Positions 58,020 through 64,000 of a DNA stretch of 64,000 nt are shown in pieces. The translations under genes and the position numbers were made by a program. Every line of letters begins with the position of its first letter. The first letter of the stretch is position 1. A model generated the notes under the pieces. The model made no database searches and was not told the DNA's origin. It was given only the letters and a program-made list of their open reading frames with translations. This DNA is from Pseudomonas cremoricolorata DSM 17059 = NBRC 16634 (GTDB lineage Bacteria > Pseudomonadota > Gammaproteobacteria > Pseudomonadales > Pseudomonadaceae), in contig NZ_AUEA01000010.1 in NCBI RefSeq assembly GCF_000425745.1, forward strand, positions 175,424-239,423, read 5' to 3'.

Positions 58020-58321
58020 TTGGCGAACCGCCGTTCGCTGTCGGCCAGTTTGGCGCGCACCACTTCATTCATGTCCAGGCCCAGCTCGCTGCACAGCAGC
58101 AACAGGTACAGCACCACATCGCCGACCTCCTGGCCGGCGTGGGCCAGTTGCTCGGGCGCCAGTTGGCGCGACTGGTCTTCGCTCGACCACTGGAAGATTT
58201 CCACCAGCTCGGCCATTTCCACACTGGCGGCCATGGCCAGGTTCTTCGGGCTGTGGAAGCGTTGCCAGTCGTTGTTGTCGCGGATGCGGTGCAGGCGTTC
58301 GGTCAGTTCTTGCAGGTTCAT
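58016..58321 (-). CDS. MazG-like nucleotide pyrophosphohydrolase
   Basis: A 101-residue all-alpha NTP pyrophosphatase. The metal-binding helices show SVEMAELVEIFQW and EVGDVVLYLLLLCSELGLD (E-x2-E ... E-x2-D). It is the short form related to RS21-C6/dCTPase rather than the double MazG. It would clean the nucleotide pool. AAGGAG precedes ATG 58321. It is translationally coupled to cmoM. Confidence 0.85.
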   Translation of the reverse strand: MNLQELTERLHRIRDNNDWQRFHSPKNLAMAASVEMAELVEIFQWSSEDQSRQLAPEQLAHAGQEVGDVVLYLLLLCSELGLDMNEVVRAKLADSERRFAK

Positions 58322-58404
58322 GGGGCTCTCCTTGGGCGCATAGCTTCAGGCGAGCCCCACGGCAAATCAAGCGCCAGCGAGCGTGAAGCTCACCGAGCGG
58401 CGCT

Positions 58405-59289
58405 TCACAGCACCGCCCAGCGTCCGCTCATGTGCAGGCGTTGCTCGCTGCCGTGCAGAAGCAGCTCACCGGCTGGGCCTGCTTCGCTGGCGCTGAGCAC
58501 CACTTCGGCCGGCAAGCGTATGGGTTTGTGGAAGTCGACCTCGAAGCGGTAGCCGCTCTTGGGCAGGTGTCCGCGCAGCGCGGCCAGGGCCATGGCCTTG
58601 CTCCACATGCCGTGGGCGATAGCGCTGGGAAAGCCGAACAGACGTGCGCTGGCCGCGCTCAGATGGATGGGGTTGTAGTCGCCCGCCACCTTGGCGTAGC
58701 ACCGGCCAATGTCGGCATCGGCGTACCAGCGCGAGGCCTCTTTGAGCGCGGGGGCCTCAGCGTCGGGCGTCGCTTCGTCGGGCGACGCCTCGCCGTCTTC
58801 CTCGCTTGCCGGCGTCTGCTCGAGCTTCAGGCCGCGCACCAGCATGCGGCTGGTTTCCCGCCAAAGCAGGCCCAGGCCGTCTTCGCCCTCGCTGATCAGG
58901 TCGAAGGTGCCGCCCTTGGCGTGGGGTTGCAGGTTTTCTGCCCACACCGACATGCGCAGGCCCTCCAGACCACCTAGCGGGCGACGCACTTCGACGCTGT
59001 TGTGCAGGTGCACCAGGCCAAGCAGCGGGAAGGGGAAGTCGCTGCTGGTGAGCAAATGCAGTTGCAGGTTGAACGCCATCACATGCGGATAGGTTGCCGG
59101 CAGGCGTCCGTCGTCGGGGAAGTGGCACAGGCGCTGGTAGGCGGCCAGGTTATCGGCCACTACCGGCAGGTAGCAGCGCAGGCCGCGAGTGGGTAACTCG
59201 CTGCCGCTGATCTTGCGTTTGCCGACCGCGCGCAGGTACAGGCTGGCGCGTGAGTCGGGGTGGTGCAGGTCGAGCCATTGCCGAGTCAT
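58405..59289 (-). CDS. MaoC-type hydratase
   Basis: A 294-residue protein with an N-terminal divergent hot-dog half and a C-terminal MaoC half (DADIGRCYAKVAGDYNPIHLS, SAIAHGMWSKAM) carrying the Asp/His pair of (R)-specific enoyl-CoA hydratases. ATG 59289 is preferred over 59295 because GGGAG lies seven bases upstream of it but only one base from the other. It overlaps or nearly overlaps the upstream FabG-like gene. With that gene and the divergent thiolase it forms an acyl-CoA processing set. Confidence 0.85.
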   Translation of the reverse strand: MTRQWLDLHHPDSRASLYLRAVGKRKISGSELPTRGLRCYLPVVADNLAAYQRLCHFPDDGRLPATYPHVMAFNLQLHLLTSSDFPFPLLGLVHLHNSVEVRRPLGGLEGLRMSVWAENLQPHAKGGTFDLISEGEDGLGLLWRETSRMLVRGLKLEQTPASEEDGEASPDEATPDAEAPALKEASRWYADADIGRCYAKVAGDYNPIHLSAASARLFGFPSAIAHGMWSKAMALAALRGHLPKSGYRFEVDFHKPIRLPAEVVLSASEAGPAGELLLHGSEQRLHMSGRWAVL

Positions 59290-59291
59290 GC

Positions 59292-60644
59292 TCATGCTCC
59301 CATCAATGCCTGGCCACAGACCCGCAGAGCCTGACCGCTGACTGCACCGCTGCCCGGCTGGCTCAGCCAGGCCACGGCTTCGGCGACATCCTGTGGCTTG
59401 CCGCCCTGGCCCAGCGAGCTCAGGCGGCGTCCGGCTTCGCGCAGGCCCACGGGCATGGCGGCGGTCATGTGGGTTTCGATGAAGCCGGGCGCCACAGCGT
59501 TGATGCTGGCGCCCTGGGCCGCCAGCAGCGGCGCCCAGGCCTGGGCCAGGCCGATCAGCCCGGCCTTGCTCGCGGCATAGTTGGTCTGCCCGCGGTTGCC
59601 GGCGATGCCGCTGACCGAGGCCAGCAGCACGATACGTGCATCGGCGCCCAGTCGACCGCTATCGAGCAGCGCCTGGGTCAGGCGCTGCGGCGCCTTGAGG
59701 TTGACCGCCAGCACCGAGTCCCAGTAATCCGGGGTCATGTTGGCCAGAGTCTTGTCGCGGGTGATGCCGGCGTTGTGCACGACGATGTCGATGCCTTCGG
59801 GCAGTGCGTCGAGCAACTGCTCGGCGGCATCGGCGGCGCAGATGTCCAGGGCCAGGGTGCGGGCACCCAGGCGCGCGGCCAGCGCTTCGAGGTCCTTGCT
59901 GGCGCCGGGCACATCGAGCAGCACCAGCTCGGCACCGTCACGCGCCAGGGTTTCGGCGATCGACGCGCCAATACCACGCGCCGCCCCGGTGACCAGCGCG
60001 CGACGCCCGGCCAGCGGCCGGCTCCAGTCCTGCACCTGGGCGGCGCAGGCTTGCAGGCGCAGTACCTGGCCGGAAATGAACGCGCTTTTCGGCGACAGGA
60101 AAAACCGCAGTGCGCCTTCGAGCTGGTCTTCGGCATCCGCGCCGACATACAGCAACTGCGCCGTGGCGCCATTGCGCAGCTCTTTGGCCAGCGAGCGGCT
60201 GAAGCCTTCCAGCGCGCGCTGGGCGATGCTGGCCTGCGGGTCATCGAGCTGCTCCGGGGGGCGACCAAGAATCACCACATGGGCACAGGGCGCGAGGCTG
60301 CGCAGCAGCGGCTGGAAGAATTCGCGCAACTGCCGCAGTTGCTCGCTGTCGGACAGATGACTGGCGTCGAACACCACTGCCTTGACCTTGTTACCCAGGC
60401 CCGCGACCCAGGTCGGTGCCTGCAGCTCAGCGGTCTCGAAACCGTAGAGCTCGTCGCTCAGGCGTTTGGCGAAGCCTTCGACGCGTGCGATCAATGGCCC
60501 GCCACCCAGCAGCAGGGCACCGTCGACCGGTCGCATGCGCCCGGCCTGCCAACGCTCCAGGGCGGCTGGACGCGGCAGGCCGAGGGCATCGACCAGGCGT
60601 CGACCGAGGTTGGAGTTGGCAAAGCCGATATAGCGATCGCTCAT
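59292..60644 (-). CDS. 3-oxoacyl-ACP/CoA reductase, two-domain FabG (FabG4 type)
   Basis: A 450-residue protein about 200 residues longer than normal FabG. Residues 1-205 are a degenerate Rossmann-like domain (ALLLGGGPLIARVEGFAKRL, HVVILGRPPEQ). Residues about 210-450 are a complete SDR with TGAARGIG, NAGITRD and Y356-A-A-S-K360. This is the high-molecular-weight FabG4 type, which prefers CoA substrates. GGAG precedes ATG 60644. Coupled to the MaoC gene, divergent from the thiolase. Confidence 0.87.
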   Translation of the reverse strand: MSDRYIGFANSNLGRRLVDALGLPRPAALERWQAGRMRPVDGALLLGGGPLIARVEGFAKRLSDELYGFETAELQAPTWVAGLGNKVKAVVFDASHLSDSEQLRQLREFFQPLLRSLAPCAHVVILGRPPEQLDDPQASIAQRALEGFSRSLAKELRNGATAQLLYVGADAEDQLEGALRFFLSPKSAFISGQVLRLQACAAQVQDWSRPLAGRRALVTGAARGIGASIAETLARDGAELVLLDVPGASKDLEALAARLGARTLALDICAADAAEQLLDALPEGIDIVVHNAGITRDKTLANMTPDYWDSVLAVNLKAPQRLTQALLDSGRLGADARIVLLASVSGIAGNRGQTNYAASKAGLIGLAQAWAPLLAAQGASINAVAPGFIETHMTAAMPVGLREAGRRLSSLGQGGKPQDVAEAVAWLSQPGSGAVSGQALRVCGQALMGA

Positions 60645-60763
60645 GGGAAGGGTCTCCGTGAAGGGCAAACATGCAGTGTGGACCACCTGCGTCGGTGGGT
60701 CGTTCGAATCAGGGAAAAACACCTAGTCTGTACCGATCAACAGGTTTCAGGAGGAACCAGCAT

Positions 60764-62041
60764 ATGGCTTCAATTCGCCGGGTCGCGATTCTGGGCGGCA
60801 ACCGCATTCCCTTCGCCCGCTCCAATGGCGCCTATGCCACCGCCAGCAACCAGGCGATGCTCACCGCTGCGCTGGAAGGGCTGGTCGAACGCTACCGCTT
60901 GCAGGGCGAGCGCCTGGGAGAGGTGGTGGCCGGGGCGGTACTCAAGCACTCGCGGGACATGAACCTGACCCGCGAGTGCGTGCTCGGTTCGCGTCTGGCC
61001 CCGCAGACGCCGGCCTATGACATTCAGCAGGCCTGCGGCACTGGCCTGGAAGCGGCGCTGCTGGTAGCCAACAAGATCGCCCTCGGGCAGATCGACTGCG
61101 CGGTGGCTGGCGGCGTCGACACCACCTCCGATGCGCCCATCGCCGTCAATGAAGGGCTGCGCCGTATTCTGCTCGCGGCCAGCCGCGGCAAGACCCTGGG
61201 CCAGCGCCTGAAACCCTTCCTCGGCCTGCGCCCCGGCCACATCAAGCCGGAGCTGCCGCGCAATGGCGAGCCGCGTACTGGGCTGTCGATGGGCGAGCAC
61301 TGCGAGCGCATGGCGCAGACCTGGCAGATTCCCCGCAGCGCCCAGGATGCCCTTGCGCTGAACAGCCACAAGCAGCTCGCTGCCGCCTATGCCGAGGGCT
61401 GGCACGACGATCTGCTCACCCCCTACCTGGGCCTGGTGCGCGACAACAACCTGCGCCCGGACCTGACCCTGGAGCAGCTCAGCCGCCTGAAACCGGTGTT
61501 CGAGCGCAGCGAAAAAGGCACCCTGACCGCCGGTAATTCGACGCCGCTGACCGACGGCGCCTCGCTGGTGCTGTTGGCCAGTGAAGAGTGGGCAGCCGCG
61601 CACGATCTGCCGGTGCAGGCCTACCTGGTCGATGGCGAAACCGCTGCGGTGGACTTCGTCGATGGCAGCGAGGGGCTGCTGATGGCGCCGGTGTATGCCG
61701 TGCCACGCCTGCTGGCGCGCAATGGGCTGAGCTTGCAGGATTTCGACTACTACGAAATCCACGAAGCCTTCGCCGCCCAGGTGCTGTGTACCCTCAAGGC
61801 CTGGGAAGACGATGAGTTCTGCCGCAGCAAACTGGGTCTGGATCAGGCACTGGGCGCCATCGACCGCAGCAAGCTCAACGTCAAGGGCAGCTCACTGGCC
61901 GCCGGCCATCCATTCGCCGCGACCGGCGGGCGCATTCTGGCCCACCTGGCCAAGCTGCTGAGCAAGGCGGGCAAGGGCCGCGGGCTGATCTCGATCTGCG
62001 CTGCCGGCGGGCAGGGGGTCACGGTGATCGTCGAGCGCTAG
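60764..62041 (+). CDS. Acetyl-CoA C-acyltransferase (thiolase, FadI-like)
   Basis: A 425-residue thiolase. Nucleophile C91 in QQACGTGLEAAL, H333 in YEIHEAFAAQ, and the CAAGGQG end with C412. N-terminal RRVAILGGNRIPFARSNGAY resembles FadI. It cleaves or forms 3-ketoacyl-CoA. AGGAGG sets the start at 60764. Its stop lies inside a perfect 14-base palindrome (62033-62046) and only three bases separate it from the convergent cytochrome gene. Confidence 0.92.
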   Translation: MASIRRVAILGGNRIPFARSNGAYATASNQAMLTAALEGLVERYRLQGERLGEVVAGAVLKHSRDMNLTRECVLGSRLAPQTPAYDIQQACGTGLEAALLVANKIALGQIDCAVAGGVDTTSDAPIAVNEGLRRILLAASRGKTLGQRLKPFLGLRPGHIKPELPRNGEPRTGLSMGEHCERMAQTWQIPRSAQDALALNSHKQLAAAYAEGWHDDLLTPYLGLVRDNNLRPDLTLEQLSRLKPVFERSEKGTLTAGNSTPLTDGASLVLLASEEWAAAHDLPVQAYLVDGETAAVDFVDGSEGLLMAPVYAVPRLLARNGLSLQDFDYYEIHEAFAAQVLCTLKAWEDDEFCRSKLGLDQALGAIDRSKLNVKGSSLAAGHPFAATGGRILAHLAKLLSKAGKGRGLISICAAGGQGVTVIVER

Positions 62042-62044
62042 CGC

Positions 62045-62635
62045 TCAGGGCAGCATGCGCCGCAGGGTGTCGTCGCGGCGCACCGCATGGTGGTACAGCG
62101 CGGCCAGCACGTGCAGGCCCACCACGACCCAGGCCAGCCACTTGCCGACGAAGTGATGCACGACATCGAGCGGCGCTTCGAAGGCTTCCCAGCTCACCGC
62201 GTAGTGGTTGCTGATCCAGCCGAACAGCGCCGTTTCGTTGAAGCCGGTGACGCTGAACAGGCCGTAGTCGGTGTTGGCTCCGGTGCCCAGATAGCCGGTC
62301 AAGGGCATGAGGATCAGCAGGCCATACAATCCCCAGTGCGCGACCCGCGCCAGACCATGCTCCAGACGCGAGCCTGGCGGCGCTTCAGGTTGCACGTTGA
62401 GCGCGCGCCAGAGCAGGCGTGGCACCACCAGAAAGCCGACCAGCAGGCCCAGCATCCAGTGCACGTTGAGCACTGGCCAGGCTTCGGGCGACTCATCGTC
62501 CATGAACCAGATCACGTAATACACCACCACATAGGCGGCGATGAAGGCCGCGGCGCTGGTCCAGTGCAGCCACTTGGCCAGCCTGCCGAACTGCGTCGAG
62601 GTGTTGCGCCATTGGGCGCTGTTGACGGTACTCAT
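62045..62635 (-). CDS. Cytochrome b561 family protein
   Basis: A 196-residue inner-membrane dihaem cytochrome with four helices. His ligand regions are AKWLHWTSAA, LNVHWMLGLLVG, and VVHHFVGKWLAWVVVGLHVLAALYHH near the end. Such proteins pass electrons from quinol to periplasmic acceptors or superoxide. AGGAG lies in the end of the tetR gene, and the two overlap in ATGA, so this gene is co-transcribed with and probably controlled by the regulator. Confidence 0.88.
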   Translation of the reverse strand: MSTVNSAQWRNTSTQFGRLAKWLHWTSAAAFIAAYVVVYYVIWFMDDESPEAWPVLNVHWMLGLLVGFLVVPRLLWRALNVQPEAPPGSRLEHGLARVAHWGLYGLLILMPLTGYLGTGANTDYGLFSVTGFNETALFGWISNHYAVSWEAFEAPLDVVHHFVGKWLAWVVVGLHVLAALYHHAVRRDDTLRRMLP

Positions 62636-63240
62636 GGGTGTTCTCCTGTGACCCGCAACCCGTCCAGCAGACGCTCGAGAGCGTCCAGTGCCTGGTGCAG
62701 GCGTTCATTCAGATCGGCGTCCGGTTCGGCGATCCAGCACGAGGCCTCGGTGACCGCCCCATAGATCATCCGCGCCATGACCGGGGTCGGCAGCGCTGCG
62801 ATGACGCCATCGGCGAGCAGTTGATCCAGCGCCGCCTGCAGCTCGGCGACCCCCAAGGATTGCGCGGCAGCGGGCACGTCACCGAACACGGCGCGGGCAT
62901 CCTGCAGGATGATCCGGCGAATCTCCGGCTCCAAGGCCAGTTGCAGGTAGGTGCGGCAACGTTGGCGGAAGCCTTCCCAGCGGTTCGGCGCCGCCGCCGA
63001 TACCTGGCGCAGGTGCTCGTTGACCTCGGTTTCGATTTGCTCGATGACTGCGATCAACAGCCCTTCCTTGTTGCCGAAATGGTGGTGCAGCGCGCCGCGG
63101 GTCAGGCCCACGGCGGCGGTGAAATCATCCATCGAGGTATTCGCGAAGCCGTGTTCGGCAAACGCGCTGCGCGCCGTGGTGATCAGCTTGGCGCGCGTCT
63201 CTTCGATCATGTGGGCGCGACTACGGCGTGCTTGAGCCAT
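62632..63240 (-). CDS. TetR family regulator
   Basis: A 202-residue regulator. HTH at about 15-60 (LITTARSAFAEHGFANTSMDDFTAAVGLTRGALHHHFGNKEGLL) and a helical ligand domain. Of several in-frame ATGs, 63240 has the best Shine-Dalgarno (AGGAAGG, spacing five). Autoregulation is likely through the inverted repeat just upstream. Ligand unknown; cytochrome b561 is the evident target. Confidence 0.87.
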   Translation of the reverse strand: MAQARRSRAHMIEETRAKLITTARSAFAEHGFANTSMDDFTAAVGLTRGALHHHFGNKEGLLIAVIEQIETEVNEHLRQVSAAAPNRWEGFRQRCRTYLQLALEPEIRRIILQDARAVFGDVPAAAQSLGVAELQAALDQLLADGVIAALPTPVMARMIYGAVTEASCWIAEPDADLNERLHQALDALERLLDGLRVTGEHP

Positions 63241-63256
63241 GCGACCTTCCTGAGCC

Positions 63257-63303
63257 ATTGACATACGGCGCGCATGCTATTGGCATACGACGCGTACGTC
63301 AAT
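63257..63303. promoter_or_regulatory. Operator candidate of the TetR-cytochrome operon
   Basis: ATTGACATACG (63257-63267) is inverted with one mismatch at 63293-63303. A direct repeat, CATACG-R-CGCG, occurs at 63262-63272 and 63284-63294, two helical turns apart. This suggests two TetR-type half-site clusters over the promoter. Confidence 0.5.
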
Positions 63304-63378
63304 TGCTTGTGGAGTGGCTTGAGAGGCTCTGGGTAGGGGGGTTGCGCGGTTGTGGCGCGGCCATGCGCAGTCTGGATT

Positions 63379-63397
63379 TGGCCGGCTGTGCCGGCCA
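63379..63397. repeat. REP-like hairpin
   Basis: Perfect eight-pair palindrome TGGCCGGC-TGT-GCCGGCCA in the 180-base gap between the tetR promoter and the chemoreceptor. GC-rich short stems of this kind resemble P. putida-type REP elements. Confidence 0.45.
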
Positions 63398-63448
63398 TTG
63401 GCGAATAACTCCGCTCCTCCACGGTGGTCTGGAGGCTTCAGCCGCGAA

Positions 63449-63467
63449 ACCAGGGCGCAGCCCTGGT
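63449..63467 (-). terminator. Hairpin after the chemoreceptor gene
   Basis: Perfect eight-pair stem ACCAGGGC-GCA-GCCCTGGT, 13 bases after the stop of the minus-strand chemoreceptor gene. The TTTCG that follows on that strand is a poor T-run, so strength is uncertain. Confidence 0.45.
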
Positions 63468-63479
63468 ATCCGCTCAGGA

Positions 63480-64000
63480 TCAGGTGCGGAATCGCCGCAC
63501 CAGCGAATCCAGCTCGTTGGACAGCCCTGCCAGGCTTTCGGAATCCTGGCGCGCGGCCTGGGCCAGTTCGGCCACCAATTGCGCATCGCCATGGATCTGG
63601 CTGATATGCCGGTTGATGTCCTCGGCCACCTGGTGCTGCTGCTCGGCGGCGGTGGCGATCTGGGTGTTCATGTCACGGATAACATCCACCGATTCGCGAA
63701 TCTGCCCGAAGCTGTCGCGGGCCATGCCGATGCGCGTCACCGACTGCACCGATACCTCCAGGCTGGCGTGCATCTGCTCGGCCACCTCGGCGGTGCGGTT
63801 GGCCAGGTTGCCGAGCAAACCGTCGATTTCCGCGGTGGAGTCGGCGGTGCGTTTGGCCAGGGCGCGCACTTCATCGGCCACCACGGCAAAGCCGCGGCCC
63901 TGTTCACCGGCGCGGGCGGCTTCGATGGCGGCGTTGAGCGCCAGCAGGTTGGTCTGCTCGGCAATCGAGCGGATGGTGCCGAGAATCGACTGAATGGCGT
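63480..64000 (-). CDS. Methyl-accepting chemotaxis protein (partial)
   Basis: Only the C-terminal 173 codons are inside the window; the gene continues past the right edge. The MCP tip [32 protein letters not shown] is complete, followed by the descending signalling helix and an end [10 protein letters not shown]. There is no CheR-tethering pentapeptide. The sensor domain and therefore the ligand cannot be judged. Confidence 0.92.
   Translation of the reverse strand, partial: AIQSILGTIRSIAEQTNLLALNAAIEAARAGEQGRGFAVVADEVRALAKRTADSTAEIDGLLGNLANRTAEVAEQMHASLEVSVQSVTRIGMARDSFGQIRESVDVIRDMNTQIATAAEQQHQVAEDINRHISQIHGDAQLVAELAQAARQDSESLAGLSNELDSLVRRFRT

Overview
The window is 64 kb of GC-rich, gene-dense chromosome. 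It looks like a Pseudomonas of the P. putida group. The reasons are the gene order prmA / accC-accB-aroQ / dsbD-ctpL-gcbA / DUF2333-nudix-SUI1-speA, the block dusB-fis-purH-purD-retS, and the split cobalamin cluster cobK-cbiD-cobL / cobG-cobH-cobI-cobJ. All of these match arrangements I remember from Pseudomonas genomes. The species call is inference; no database was consulted. I see no rRNA, tRNA, CRISPR array or prophage.

Layout. 1-1 kb: a truncated GNAT acetyltransferase, then a long structured leader and a short ORF overlapping a DUF3077-like gene. 1-7.7 kb: an amino-acid permease whose start codon abuts a 141-bp MITE-like element, then a copper-handling operon (DUF2946, PCu(A)C chaperone, DUF2946, OprC-type TonB receptor, PepSY protein). 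7.7-9 kb: a stomatin/NfeD pair. 9.1-16.7 kb: two divergent operons for corrin-ring synthesis. 16.7-18.3 kb: two adjacent genes that look like diverged paralogues of a family I do not recognise. 18.4-25.7 kb: retS, purD, purH, fis, dusB. 26-28.3 kb: a DUF3426 zinc-ribbon protein and prmA. 28.5-32.4 kb: a 1304-residue toxin-like protein. 32.4-46.5 kb: accC, accB, aroQ, dsbD, a phosphate-type chemoreceptor, a GGDEF response regulator, DUF2333, Nudix, SUI1, speA and a MATE transporter. 46.7-54.4 kb: bacterial alpha-2-macroglobulin and penicillin-binding protein 1C with a small membrane gene between them on the other strand. 54.4-58.4 kb: a PprB/FppA-like pair, tandem DUF4136 lipoproteins, CmoM and a MazG-like enzyme. 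58.4-64 kb: a fatty-acyl module (MaoC, FabG-like, thiolase), cytochrome b561, its TetR neighbour and a truncated chemoreceptor.

The item most worth attention is the toxin-like gene at 28467-32381. Its C-terminal 125 residues carry a complete CheD-like pattern, with Thr, Cys and His at the spacing of the CheD glutamine deamidase triad (T1118, C1124, H1141). It sits alone between housekeeping genes with its own terminator. Second is the structured leader at 331-571. It contains mutually exclusive stems and an element able to pair with the ribosome binding site of the small ORF that follows. Third is the tandem paralogous pair at 16753-18347, one copy of which has a proline-rich N-terminal tail.

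Start sites were chosen from ribosome binding sites and family length where these could be seen. Many upstream in-frame extensions were dropped.
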